NCBI GenBank assembly: GCA_963843565.1
Contig: CAWJKY010000004.1
Location: 124,001 to 188,000, forward strand
Direction: 5' to 3'
Length of the DNA: 64,000 nucleotides
From: DASZQY01 sp963843565
GTDB lineage: Bacteria > Pseudomonadota > Alphaproteobacteria > Rhizobiales > Kaistiaceae
Translations under genes and position numbers: made by a program
In this document: in pieces, positions 50,656 through 59,035 of the stretch
Numbering within the stretch: position 1 is the stretch's first letter
Layout of the letters: each line of letters begins with the position of its first letter
The notes under the pieces: model-generated
Seen by the model: only the letters and a program-made list of their open reading frames with translations
The model's database searches: none
Told to the model about the DNA's origin: nothing

Positions 50656-51309
50656 TCAGGTCAGGACCCGTTCCAGAAACGCCCGGCCGAGCTCGATTCC
50701 CTCCGGATCGATGCCATGCGGCAGCCCCGGGCGTATGTGCCATTCGACCGGAAAGCCGGCCTCGCCGAGGACCCGCGACCCGACGAACAGGGCCGTCGGC
50801 GGCACCACCGGGTCGGCATCGCCATGGACCAGCAGGATCGGCGGCTTGGCGACGGCCTCCGCCGCCAGATACTCAGGCCCGGGAACCAGACCGGAATAGC
50901 CGATGACCCCGGCCATCGCCTTCGCCCGTCTCGGCGCCACCTGCAGGGCCATCATGGTGCCCTGGCTGAAACCCACCAGAACCAGACGGTCGTCGCTGAG
51001 CCGATGGCTGGCGAGTTCCTGATCGATGAAGGCATTGAGCACCGGCGCGACCGCGACGGCGCTCTGGCGCAACCGGGCGCTGTCGACGCCAGCCAGCGGG
51101 AACCACTGGCGCCCGGCCGGGTTGTCGCGGCTGGGCTCCGGTGCGTGCGGCGCGACGAACGCGGTCTCGCGGAGCGTGCGCCCCCACAAGCGTCCAATCC
51201 CGATCAGGTCGTTGCCGTCGGCTCCGTAGCCGTGCAGCAGGATCACCAGGCTCTTCGCCGGCCCGCCGGCCGGATGGATGCGCGGTCCGTCGAGGGTCGT
51301 CTCCGTCAC
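50656..51309 (-). CDS. Alpha/beta-hydrolase, phospholipase/carboxylesterase family (217 aa)
   Basis: Serine esterase of the Abhydrolase_2 group (YpfH/EstB-like). Oxyanion motif VILLHGYGADGNDLIGIG, nucleophile elbow LVGFSQGTMMAL (G-F-S-Q-G), catalytic Asp in VHGDADPVVPP and His in RPGLPHGIDPEG. Length is standard and no signal peptide is present, so it is cytosolic. The GTG at 51309 overlaps the stop of the glycosylase gene (GTGA). Confidence 0.93.
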   Translation of the reverse strand: MTETTLDGPRIHPAGGPAKSLVILLHGYGADGNDLIGIGRLWGRTLRETAFVAPHAPEPSRDNPAGRQWFPLAGVDSARLRQSAVAVAPVLNAFIDQELASHRLSDDRLVLVGFSQGTMMALQVAPRRAKAMAGVIGYSGLVPGPEYLAAEAVAKPPILLVHGDADPVVPPTALFVGSRVLGEAGFPVEWHIRPGLPHGIDPEGIELGRAFLERVLT

Positions 51310-51962
51310 ACCGGCACCACTTTCTGCGCCCGCCGCGCGCCATAGTAGGCCCAGAACAGGGTCGCGGCGACGCTGCGCCACGGCGACCAGCGCCGCGCCA
51401 TATCCGCAATTTCGTCAACGCCGGGCGCTTCGCCGAGCCCGAAGGCATCGGCGACCGCCTTGCGGAGCGCCAGATCGCCGGCTGGAAAAACGTCCGGGTG
51501 GCCGAGGCAGAAGAGCAGATAGATGTCGGCCGTCCACGGGCCGATCCCGTGCACGCCGGTCAGCCGGGCGTGGGCTTCCTCAGCCGGTGCGGCGGCGAGC
51601 GCGTCGAGGTCGAGGCCCTCGCGGCAGGCCGTGGCAACCGCGCGCAGCGTCCGGATCTTGGGTGCCGACAGACCCGCCTTGCGCAGCTTCGTCTCGCGCG
51701 ACCGGCCCACCGCCTCGGGGGTGAGCGCCGGGAAAGCGGCCACCAGCCGCGCCCAGATGGCGCTGGCGCTCGCCACCGACACCTGCTGGCCGACGACGAT
51801 GCGCGCCAGCCCGCTGAACCCCGCCTCGCGACGTCGCGGGGCCAGAGCCCCGGCAACCCGCGCCACCTTCTTCAGCCGGCGGTCGGTTCTAGTCAGATGG
51901 GACAGACCTTCGGCGAGGTCGTCGGCCGTCTCGATTGTCTGCAAGGCTAGTCTTCGCCCCAA
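51306..51962 (-). CDS. DNA-3-methyladenine glycosylase II, AlkA-like (218 aa)
   Basis: Base-excision repair enzyme that removes alkylated purines. HhH-GPD fold: GLARIVVGQQVSVASASAIW, LSAPKIRTLRAVATACREGL, the helix-hairpin-helix LTGVHGIGPWTADIYLLFCL, and catalytic Asp in DVFPAGDLALRKAVADAFG. Lacks the N-terminal TATA-like domain of E. coli AlkA, as is normal for the short alphaproteobacterial type. Operonic with the esterase. Confidence 0.92.
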   Translation of the reverse strand: MGRRLALQTIETADDLAEGLSHLTRTDRRLKKVARVAGALAPRRREAGFSGLARIVVGQQVSVASASAIWARLVAAFPALTPEAVGRSRETKLRKAGLSAPKIRTLRAVATACREGLDLDALAAAPAEEAHARLTGVHGIGPWTADIYLLFCLGHPDVFPAGDLALRKAVADAFGLGEAPGVDEIADMARRWSPWRSVAATLFWAYYGARRAQKVVPV

Positions 51963-52015
51963 ATGAACCGTTGCCTGCTAAAGCAAGGGCCGGACCCTTT
52001 CAAGCCGGACACGCT

Positions 52016-52855
52016 TTGACGTTGCAGCGCATCTTCCGCTTCGCGCCCTCGCCGAACGGCGAACTGCACCTCGGCCACGCCTTTTCGGCGCTCACCTGTT
52101 ACGCGGCGTGCCGCGCCGCAAACGGGCGCTTCCTGTTGCGCATCGAGGACATCGACCCGACCCGCTGCCGCCCGGAATACGAGGCGGCGATCTTCGCGGA
52201 CCTCGCCTGGCTCGGGCTGACGTGGGAGGAACCGGTCCGCCGCCAGTCGGAGCATATGGATGCCTACGCCGTGGCACTGGCGCGCCTCGAGGCCATGGAC
52301 CTGATCTACCCGGCATTCATGAGCCGGGCCGAGATTGTCGCCGCCACCGCCGGGCCAGGCTGGCCGCGCGACACTGATGGCGCACCGCTCTATCCGGGTA
52401 CCGATCGCGACCTCGCCCCGGCGGAGGCGGAACGGCGGATCGCCGCGGGCGCCCCCCACGCCCTCCGCCTGAAGATGGATGCCGCCAGCGCGCGCGTCGG
52501 GCCGCTGTCATGGCAGGAGGGTGAGACGCGGATTCCCGCCGAGCCCGCGGCCTGGGGCGACGTTGTCCTGGCGCGCAAGGAGACGCCGACCTCGTATCAC
52601 CTGTCGGTCGTCGTCGACGATGCGTTGCAGGGCGTGACCGACGTGGTGCGAGGCCGCGACCTCTATCATGCCACCTCGGTCCACGTGCTGCTGCAGACGC
52701 TGCTCGATCTCCCCTCACCGACGTACAGCCACCACCGGCTGATCCTCGCGGCCGACGGTCGCAAGCTCTCCAAGTCGGATCGCGACACGTCGCTGCGCGC
52801 GCTGAGGGATGCCGGCAGGACACCGGACGACATCCGAGCGATGGTCGGGCTCTAG
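52016..52855 (+). CDS. gluQ: Glutamyl-Q tRNA(Asp) synthetase (279 aa)
   Basis: Paralogue of the GluRS catalytic core that attaches glutamate to queuosine in tRNA(Asp). HIGH-type motif FAPSPNGELHLGHAFSALTC, FLLRIEDIDPTRCRPEYEAA, RKETPTSYHLSVVVDDALQG-type block, and the KMSKS equivalent GRKLSKSD. No anticodon-binding domain, as expected. The zinc-binding cysteines of the E. coli enzyme are absent (LIYPAFMSRAEI). A TTG at 52016 is the best start; another TTG follows at 52022. Confidence 0.92.
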   Translation: MTLQRIFRFAPSPNGELHLGHAFSALTCYAACRAANGRFLLRIEDIDPTRCRPEYEAAIFADLAWLGLTWEEPVRRQSEHMDAYAVALARLEAMDLIYPAFMSRAEIVAATAGPGWPRDTDGAPLYPGTDRDLAPAEAERRIAAGAPHALRLKMDAASARVGPLSWQEGETRIPAEPAAWGDVVLARKETPTSYHLSVVVDDALQGVTDVVRGRDLYHATSVHVLLQTLLDLPSPTYSHHRLILAADGRKLSKSDRDTSLRALRDAGRTPDDIRAMVGL

Positions 52856-53805
52856 AGCCAGGCGACCACGTTCAGCCACACCGCGACGCTCACCACGGCA
52901 AGCCCGGTGGTGAGCGTGATGGCGTTGGAGGCGAGCGCCTCGCCGGTGCCGAAGCGGTTGGCGACCAGATAGGCGTTGACGCCGGTCGGACACGCCGCCG
53001 CGATCACGATCGCCCGCGCCCATTCGACCGGCAGCGGGATGACGAAGGCGACCAGCAGAAAGACCACGGCCGGCATCGCTACCAGCTTGATCGCGCCGAC
53101 CGCCAGCGCCTGCGGGACGTTGCGCGAGATGCCGTAGCGACGGAGCGTCATGCCGACCGAGATCAGCGCCAGTGTCGAGGCGACGTCGGCGATGCGGGTC
53201 AGCACCGTGCCCGCCGGCCCGGCGATCGGCAATCCGGTCACCCGCCACAGCAGACCGAGCGCCAGACCGATGATGATCGGATTCTTGACGAGCCCGCTGG
53301 CGAGGTTCGCCGCGATCGCGCGACCGTTGGCATCCGCCGACAGGCCGTCGGTGACCAGCGCCCGCTCGATGAGGATGGCGCTCGTCGTCATCATCACCGG
53401 CAAGTGGATGGCGATCAGCAGCGAGATGGCGGCGGCGCCCTCGTTGCCATAGGCGGTGATGACCAGCGGAATGCCGATCAGCAGCGTGTTGCCGTAGGCG
53501 GAGGAAACACCGGCAACGAGGCCAGCGCGGGCATCGCGGCGAAACAGGCGACGCACCGCGAAGGTGCCCGCGATCCAGGCAAGCGTGAACGCGGAGAAGT
53601 ACGCCAGCCACAGCAGCCACGGCGCACCGCCCGAGAAATCGGCGGTCGCCACGACGCGAAAGATCAGCACCGGGATCGCCACCGTGAACACGAAATCGGC
53701 GAGCGCCTGACCGGTTTCCGGCCGCAGGAGCCGCGTCCACGCCATGAGATAGCCGACGCCGATCAGCCCGAAGACAGGAACGACAATGCCGACGATCTGT
53801 TCCAT
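52852..53805 (-). CDS. AEC-family auxin-efflux-like transporter (317 aa)
   Basis: Ten-span membrane carrier of the auxin efflux carrier family: VFGLIGVGYLMAWTRLLRPE at the N-terminus, FTVAIPVLIFRVVATADFSG, VSSAYGNTLLIGIPLVITAYG containing the conserved central Asn-x-x-Leu-Ile-Gly-x-Pro break, and GTVLTRIADVASTLALISVG in the second half. Substrate unknown, probably an organic anion such as malate or malonate in this family. Convergent with gluQ (4 bp overlap). Confidence 0.92.
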   Translation of the reverse strand: MEQIVGIVVPVFGLIGVGYLMAWTRLLRPETGQALADFVFTVAIPVLIFRVVATADFSGGAPWLLWLAYFSAFTLAWIAGTFAVRRLFRRDARAGLVAGVSSAYGNTLLIGIPLVITAYGNEGAAAISLLIAIHLPVMMTTSAILIERALVTDGLSADANGRAIAANLASGLVKNPIIIGLALGLLWRVTGLPIAGPAGTVLTRIADVASTLALISVGMTLRRYGISRNVPQALAVGAIKLVAMPAVVFLLVAFVIPLPVEWARAIVIAAACPTGVNAYLVANRFGTGEALASNAITLTTGLAVVSVAVWLNVVAWL

Positions 53806-53888
53806 GGGGGGACCTGCGCGGCGGCTGTTAGCCGCTCGTTAATCAACAGAACCAATAGTCGCGATCGGACCGATTTGGCGAGGGCAAA

Positions 53889-54341
53889 GTGATTCGGGCA
53901 CCGTCCGATTCGACCACGCGGCTGACCATGGCCCAGGGGCGACGCCCGCGGGTTGCCATCGTCGGCGCCTCGCCGCTCGGCGGAATGGTCGCCACGGCCC
54001 TTCTCGAACAATTCGGCTGCACGGCGGTGGTGACGCCAACCTGCGAGCACGTGCTGACGCTGCTGCGCGGCGACGACCCGGTCGATCTCGCCATCGTCGA
54101 CCTCTCCCTGCCCAATATCGACGGCATCATCGCGGTGCAGATGATCCGCGCGCTCGGCACCCGCGGCGCCCTGCCGGTGATCGCCCTGACCAAGGACGAG
54201 GCCGAGAGCGCGAGCCCCCGTCTGCGCTCGGCCGGCTTCGCCGGCGCGGTCGCCAAGCCATACAGCCCGCGCGAACTTTTCGGCGCCCTGCACGGCGCCC
54301 TCTTGGGCACGCCCGAGACCGCCACCGGCACCGAGGCCTAG
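53889..54341 (+). CDS. Single-domain response-regulator-like protein (150 aa)
   Basis: CheY-like receiver fold. The phospho-acceptor Asp is D71 in DLAIVDLSLPNIDG, the conserved Thr is in VIALTKDE, and the conserved Lys is K123 in GAVAKPYSPREL. The acidic pair near the N-terminus, needed for Mg2+, is replaced (RVAIVGASPLGG), so phosphorylation may be impaired. No output domain. The GTG at 53889 is used; an ATG at 53928 would begin just before the domain. Its stop overlaps the convergent YihY gene by 4 bp. Confidence 0.8.
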   Translation: MIRAPSDSTTRLTMAQGRRPRVAIVGASPLGGMVATALLEQFGCTAVVTPTCEHVLTLLRGDDPVDLAIVDLSLPNIDGIIAVQMIRALGTRGALPVIALTKDEAESASPRLRSAGFAGAVAKPYSPRELFGALHGALLGTPETATGTEA

Positions 54342-55183
54342 CCGATCCGGTCGTCGCGGAGCCGCTGCAGCGCGGCGTTGAACTCCGCCCCGAACAGCAT
54401 CAGCATCGCCACCACGTAGAGGAAGAAGATCGCGATCACCACGCCGGCGAGGCCGGCGTAGGTGGCGGTGTAGTTGGCAAACTCGCGCAGATAGAATGCG
54501 AACACCCAGCCGGCGACCACCCATGCCACCAGCGTCGCCACGATCCCCGGCCACAGCGCCCGCCACGGCGGCCGCCCGGCGGGCAGGAAGACGTGGGCGA
54601 TGATGAGCGCCGCGATCACCAGCAGCGTGGTCAGCGCCAGCCCGGCGTAGGCGATGATCTGCTGGAGCCAGCCGAGCGCCGGCAAGCTCGCGACCGCCAC
54701 TACGATCACCGCCGCGATCAAGAACGCCGTCGCCCCGATCAACACGAAGAGCACGCTCTGGCCGCGCCGGAAGAAGATCGAGCGGCGATCGACGACCCGA
54801 TAGGCGCGGTTGAGCGCGGTGCGCACCGCCTCGACGCCGTTCGAGGCGAGATAGAGCGCCACCAGCGCCGACAAGGTCAGCAAGCTGCTGTGCGCCGAGG
54901 TCAGCACGCGCGAGACTTCCGCGGCGATCGGCCCGGCGACCTGCTCCGGCCAGGTGGCGAACAGGAAGTCCGCGACCTGGCTGGCAAGCGGCGCCTGGCC
55001 GATGAAGCCGGCAAGCTGGGCGACGAAGATCAGGAAGGGAAAGAGCGCCATCAGGGCAGTGAGCGCCACGTGGCTCGCCATCGCCCAGCCGTCGTCGGCG
55101 TTGAAGTGGCCGAAGGCGTCCGCCACGACGAGCCACGCCCGCCACAGGAAGCCGGTCTTCGCCAATTTCATCCGCTGGTCCAC
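54338..55183 (-). CDS. YihY/virulence factor BrkB family membrane protein (281 aa)
   Basis: Six-span inner-membrane protein: HVALTALMALFPFLIFVAQL, the SVLFVLIGATAFLIAAVIVV segment, LIIAHVFLPAGRPPWRALWP, GIVATLVAWVVAGWVFAFYL, and LYVVAMLMLFGAEFNAALQR at the C-terminus, the family's diagnostic GAEFNA. The function is unknown; it was once mistaken for RNase BN. Length normal. Confidence 0.92.
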   Translation of the reverse strand: MDQRMKLAKTGFLWRAWLVVADAFGHFNADDGWAMASHVALTALMALFPFLIFVAQLAGFIGQAPLASQVADFLFATWPEQVAGPIAAEVSRVLTSAHSSLLTLSALVALYLASNGVEAVRTALNRAYRVVDRRSIFFRRGQSVLFVLIGATAFLIAAVIVVAVASLPALGWLQQIIAYAGLALTTLLVIAALIIAHVFLPAGRPPWRALWPGIVATLVAWVVAGWVFAFYLREFANYTATYAGLAGVVIAIFFLYVVAMLMLFGAEFNAALQRLRDDRIG

Positions 55184-55333
55184 GTCGCCGTCACCTGACT
55201 GAAGGTCCGCGATTTGAGGCGCGCCTCAGAAGCCAGGGCGCGTATCGCGGGTTTCCCCTTGCACGACCGGGAGCCCTCGGCAATGGTCTGGCGCACCGCG
55301 ACCGGCGTTCGGTCGCAATTTCCGGACGGAGTC

Positions 55334-56167
55334 ATGCCCGCGCCGCGTTCGATCCTGATCACCGGCTGCTCGTCAGGCATCGGCTATGCCGCCGCCCACG
55401 CCCTCAAGAGCCGCAACTGGCGTGTCTTCGCCGCCTGCCGCCAGCAGGCCGATTGCGACCGCCTCGCCGGCGAGGGCCTCGAAACAGTTCAGCTCGACTA
55501 CGCCGACGCCGACGGCATCACCGCGGCCGTCGGCAAGGTGCTCGCCGCCACCGGCGGCACCCTCGACGCGCTCTTCAACAACGGCTCCTACGCCCACCCG
55601 GGCGCGGCCGAGGACGTCACCCGTGAAGAGCTGCGGCTATCGATGGAAGCCAACTTCATCGGCTGGTGGGATCTCACCAACCGGGTGCTGCCCGCCATGC
55701 GCAAGCAGGGCGCGGGACGCATCGTCAACTGTTCGTCGGTCCTCGGGTTCGTGTCGACGCCGTTCACCGGCACCTACAGCGCCGCCAAGTACGCCATCGA
55801 AGCGTGGAGCGATGCCCTCCGCCTCGAACTCCGCGACACTGGCATCCGCGTTTCGATCATCGAGCCCGGCCCGATCAAGACGCGCTTCATCGCCACCTCA
55901 CGCCAGCGGGCGATCGACCGCATCGACATCGAGGCCTCGGCGTTTGCCCACGTCTACCGCACCATGCTCGCCGACCAGGCGGACGGCCAGCACACCTCGC
56001 CCCTGGCGCGCGGGCCGGAGGCGGTGGTTGCGGTTCTCGTCCACGCGCTGGAAAGCCCCAACCCCAGAACCCGCTACCGCGTGACGCTGCCGGCGCAGGT
56101 CACCGCGTACCTGAAGCGGCTCCTGCCGACGCGGCTCCTCGACCGCATCCTGCTTGCCGCCGGCTGA
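55334..56167 (+). CDS. Short-chain dehydrogenase/reductase (277 aa)
   Basis: Classical SDR. Cofactor motif LITGCSSGIGYAAAHALKSR (TGxxxGxG), LDALFNNGSYAHPG (variant of NNAG), catalytic Ser in RIVNCSSVLGFVSTPF and Tyr-x-x-x-Lys in TYSAAKYAIEAWSDALRLEL, then IEPGPIKTRF. The layout fits the 17-beta-hydroxysteroid-dehydrogenase-like group. The ATG at 55334 is chosen as it is 4 residues before the fold and follows GGACGGAG; longer starts add nothing recognisable. Confidence 0.9.
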   Translation: MPAPRSILITGCSSGIGYAAAHALKSRNWRVFAACRQQADCDRLAGEGLETVQLDYADADGITAAVGKVLAATGGTLDALFNNGSYAHPGAAEDVTREELRLSMEANFIGWWDLTNRVLPAMRKQGAGRIVNCSSVLGFVSTPFTGTYSAAKYAIEAWSDALRLELRDTGIRVSIIEPGPIKTRFIATSRQRAIDRIDIEASAFAHVYRTMLADQADGQHTSPLARGPEAVVAVLVHALESPNPRTRYRVTLPAQVTAYLKRLLPTRLLDRILLAAG

Positions 56168-56210
56168 CTAGACCTTCAGTTGGAGAAGCCGCGTGCTTCT
56201 CATAGGAAGC

Positions 56211-56567
56211 TCAAACATCGCTCCCCCTTGCACGAGCGCTGCCTGTTGCTCGATGCGATCCCCAAAGAACAAGAATCCGCTCCATCTGCTTTGTCACCCG
56301 GGCTTTGTATAGACCGCGCGACAAGAAGAACCCGACGAGGTTCGAGCGTCGAAAGGCAGCCGCCTCAACCCTGCTTCTTGTGATCCTTCTGTCGCCCGAG
56401 AGGACGACCCAATTGGCTTCAAGGCTCAACGCCTCGATCCATTCAACGTCCTTGACGCCAGTGCCAAACCGCTCACGCAAGTGCACGACGAGGTGCTGAT
56501 CAACGAACAAAGCTTGAAGAGACTTAGCAAGGGCAGGCGACAGATTCTCGTCGAGCAATACCTTCAC
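56211..56567 (-). CDS. DUF5615 PIN-like toxin (118 aa)
   Basis: PIN-domain-like protein of the DUF5615 family, the presumed RNase toxin of a toxin-antitoxin pair. First acidic motif KVLLDENLSPALAKSLQALF, second region DVEWIEALSLEANWVVLSGD with the Ser-Gly-Asp of the active site, and RRITRSRVEAAAF. The C-terminal tail (SHRATGSARARGSDV) is untypical. Its ATG overlaps the stop of the DUF433 gene (ATGA), so toxin and antitoxin are translationally coupled. Confidence 0.82.
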   Translation of the reverse strand: MKVLLDENLSPALAKSLQALFVDQHLVVHLRERFGTGVKDVEWIEALSLEANWVVLSGDRRITRSRVEAAAFRRSNLVGFFLSRGLYKARVTKQMERILVLWGSHRATGSARARGSDV

Positions 56568-57274
56568 GCCGCGCGCAACTGCTTTTCGAACCGCGCGGCG
56601 TCGCGGACAACTACGTGGGGAACCTCGAATAACCTTGCCGTTCGCTCAATCGAGCCTTCGACCTGCGCCGCATCAGCTAGAACTGATGTCGGCACACCGT
56701 ATTCGGCCGCGATGGGCTGTCCGAAGGCGCGAGTAGGATCGACGACGATTGATTCTTTGCCGTTGAACGGTCGCCAGCGAGTCACAACATCGTCCTCAAT
56801 GTCGAGGTCCCGGAACGTGCGCTCGATGATCTTGCGCAGCACATACTGATGCTGCTTGAGATCAAGAAGGCTCGTCTCGCCCGACTGATCGATGCTCTCC
56901 AAGAAGATTGTCTTGCCATCGGTCTGAAACCTGCGCGTGGCAAACGGACGATGGTCCTGAACGAGTGCGCGAGCGTAGTCGAGGCAGTTCCGGACAGCCT
57001 TAAGCCCTACTCCCGCATCGACGAATGCCTTTACAAATCGCAACTCGATCAGGTCCCGAAACCCAATCTCCACCTTGCCGTCAAATCCCGGCACCTGTGA
57101 CAACCACAGCGGTGGCATGGTTCGCGGCTCGCCACGCACGCTGTATGTGTAGCCGGCCATCCACCTGTTGATCGACCGCACCCGGGTACGCAGTAGCCGT
57201 GCGGCTTCGGTCGCCGTGTAGGAACCAATCCCGAACACCTCGATTTCCGCGGTTTTGTCGACTGCTGTATCCAT
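56564..57274 (-). CDS. DUF433-domain antitoxin with MerR-like N-terminus (236 aa)
   Basis: Antitoxin of the pair with DUF5615. N-terminal HTH of MerR type (residues about 14-40, GIGSYTATEAARLLRTRVRS), PPLWLSQVPGFDGKVEIGFR, a helical middle with FVDAGVGLKAVRNCLDYARA, and a C-terminal DUF433 domain (KESIVVDPTRAFGQPIAAEY, GVPTSVLADAAQVEGSIERT). It should bind its own promoter; TCTAGA and a TAGTAT box lie just before the ATG on the minus strand, leaving little or no leader. The pair has lower G+C than its neighbours, consistent with transfer. Confidence 0.82.
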   Translation of the reverse strand: MDTAVDKTAEIEVFGIGSYTATEAARLLRTRVRSINRWMAGYTYSVRGEPRTMPPLWLSQVPGFDGKVEIGFRDLIELRFVKAFVDAGVGLKAVRNCLDYARALVQDHRPFATRRFQTDGKTIFLESIDQSGETSLLDLKQHQYVLRKIIERTFRDLDIEDDVVTRWRPFNGKESIVVDPTRAFGQPIAAEYGVPTSVLADAAQVEGSIERTARLFEVPHVVVRDAARFEKQLRAA

Positions 57275-57348
57275 ATTCTAGATACTACCACCTTGAGACG
57301 TGGCTTTCGAGCGCCGGCCCTGCAATCAACGTCGCCGCCGGCTGATTT

Positions 57349-58122
57349 CTATCCGTAGCGGCCGATCATCATGCCGCCGTCCACGAACAGCGTCGTTCCG
57401 GTGATGTAGGAGGCATCGTCGGAAGCCAGGAACGCGATCGCCGCGGCGATCTCCTCCGGCGTCGCCACGCGGCCCGCGGGGATCGTGCGCTCCATCTGCT
57501 TGAGCACCGCGAAATCGTCGAAGTCCGGATTCATCGGCGTGCGCACCGCGCCCGGTCCGACGGCGTTGATGCGAATGCCGTCGCGGGCATATCGCAGCGC
57601 CAGCGCCTTGGTCATCCCGGTGACGCCGGTCTTCGAAACCACGTAGGTGGCGGCGTCCTGATCGACCACGTACGCCGCCTGCACCGAAGAGACGTTGACG
57701 ATCGCGCCCGGCTGGTGAAGGTCGAGGAAGTGCTGGATCGCGGCCTGCGCGCACAGGAAGGCGCCGCGCAGGTTCACGCCGACCACCGTGTCGAAGTCGG
57801 CGATCGGCGCCTCGTGGGGCGGGTGAGTGATCTTGATGCCGGCGTTGTTGACCAGCACATCGAGGCCGCCGAACGCCTGAAAGACCCCCGCGAACAGCGA
57901 ATCGACCGCATCCTCGTCGGCGATATCCGCCGGGGCGAGCACGTGGCCGCCCTCCGGGGCGATCTCGCTCAGCTCCTCGACCAGCGTTTCGGCGGGCTCC
58001 GGATCGCCGACGTAGTTGACGGCGACGCTTGCCCCCTCCTCGGCGAATCGGACGGCGGCGGCGCGACCGATTCCGGTCGCCGCTCCGGTGATCAGCACCC
58101 GCTTGCCGCTCAAGCCGCGCAT
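57349..58122 (-). CDS. SDR oxidoreductase, glucose-1-dehydrogenase-like (257 aa)
   Basis: Classical SDR. GKRVLITGAATGIGRAAAVR binds the cofactor, the NNAG motif is in LDVLVNNAGIKITHPPH, catalytic Ser is in VNVSSVQAAYVV, Tyr-x-x-x-Lys in ATYVVSKTGVTGMTKALALR, and the C-terminal YITGTTLFVDGGMMIGRYG is typical of the glucose dehydrogenase/FabG group. The ATG at 58122 begins two residues before the fold. Substrate not predictable. Confidence 0.92.
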   Translation of the reverse strand: MRGLSGKRVLITGAATGIGRAAAVRFAEEGASVAVNYVGDPEPAETLVEELSEIAPEGGHVLAPADIADEDAVDSLFAGVFQAFGGLDVLVNNAGIKITHPPHEAPIADFDTVVGVNLRGAFLCAQAAIQHFLDLHQPGAIVNVSSVQAAYVVDQDAATYVVSKTGVTGMTKALALRYARDGIRINAVGPGAVRTPMNPDFDDFAVLKQMERTIPAGRVATPEEIAAAIAFLASDDASYITGTTLFVDGGMMIGRYG

Positions 58123-58256
58123 GGGAGCCCCCCCTTGTCTGCCCGCGACGATGGCCCTTCGGCGGCAAAACGGCAAGACGAAGCCTGACGAATATGGCTA
58201 TATGGGCGGCGGACACGTCAGGCGGCGTGGACGAAAACCTCTCTCGTGCGGACAAG

Positions 58257-58448
58257 ATGAACAGCCCCTTGGACTATCTCGCACCCGTGGCCGTCGGCGT
58301 CGTCGCGCTGGTGCTCCTGGCCGGCCTCGTCAACATGATGCTCGGCGGCTCCGGCAGCCGCTCCCAGACCCTCATGCGCTGGCGCGTCATCCTCCAGTTC
58401 GTCGCCATCATCGTGGTCATGACGGCCCTCTATTTCGGAACGCGCTGA
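58257..58448 (+). CDS. Twin-transmembrane-helix small protein, HIG1-like (63 aa)
   Basis: Two membrane helices, LAPVAVGVVALVLLAGLVNM and LQFVAIIVVMTALYFGTR, joined by a basic loop GSRSQTLMRWRV with the conserved Met-Arg-Trp-Arg. Such HIG1-domain proteins associate with respiratory complexes in alphaproteobacteria and mitochondria. The stop overlaps the start of the adenosyltransferase gene (TGATG), a gene order conserved in Rhizobiales. Confidence 0.88.
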   Translation: MNSPLDYLAPVAVGVVALVLLAGLVNMMLGGSGSRSQTLMRWRVILQFVAIIVVMTALYFGTR

Positions 58449-59014
58449 TGGTGGTGCTGAACCGCATCTACACGCGCACCGGCGACGACGGCACCACGGC
58501 GCTGGCGACCGGCGAGCGCCGGCAAAAGTCCGACATCCGCTTCGAGGCCATCGGCACGGTCGACGAACTGAACGCCCACGTCGGCCTCGCGCGGCTCGAA
58601 TCGGCCGCCCTCGGCGACGACGTCGCCGCCATGCTGGCGCGCATCCAGAACGACCTGTTCGATCTCGGCGCCGATCTCGCCACGCCCGAGAAGGCGCGCG
58701 GCGAACGGCTGCGCATCAGCCATGCTCAGGTCGAGCGCCTCGAACGCGAGATCGACACGCTCAACGACAAGCTGGCGCCGCTCACCTCGTTCGTGCTGCC
58801 CGGCGGCGCGCGCGCTGCCGCCGCCCTCCACCTCTGCCGCACCGTCGCCCGGCGCGCCGAACGGCTGATGGTGGCGCTCGCCGCCACCGAGCCGGTCAAT
58901 CCGGAGGCGCTCCACTTCGTCAACCGGCTGTCGGACCTCTTCTTCGTGGCCGCCCGCACGGCCAACGACAACGGCGCCCGCGACGTACTGTGGGAACCCG
59001 GACACAACCGCTAG
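58448..59014 (+). CDS. Cob(I)yrinic acid a,c-diamide adenosyltransferase, PduO type (188 aa)
   Basis: Adds the adenosyl group to corrinoid to make coenzyme B12. PduO signature: LNRIYTRTGDDGTTALATGE with the ATP-binding Thr-Gly-Asp-Asp-Gly, FEAIGTVDELNAHVGLARLE, LFDLGADLATP, and C-terminal CRTVARRAERLMVALA (cobalamin-side Arg) plus LHFVNRLSDLFFVAAR. Length normal. Co-transcribed with the HIG1-like gene and followed 21 bp later by a rhomboid gene. Confidence 0.95.
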   Translation: MVVLNRIYTRTGDDGTTALATGERRQKSDIRFEAIGTVDELNAHVGLARLESAALGDDVAAMLARIQNDLFDLGADLATPEKARGERLRISHAQVERLEREIDTLNDKLAPLTSFVLPGGARAAAALHLCRTVARRAERLMVALAATEPVNPEALHFVNRLSDLFFVAARTANDNGARDVLWEPGHNR

Positions 59015-59035
59015 GGCGGCCGAGCGAGGTCAAGC

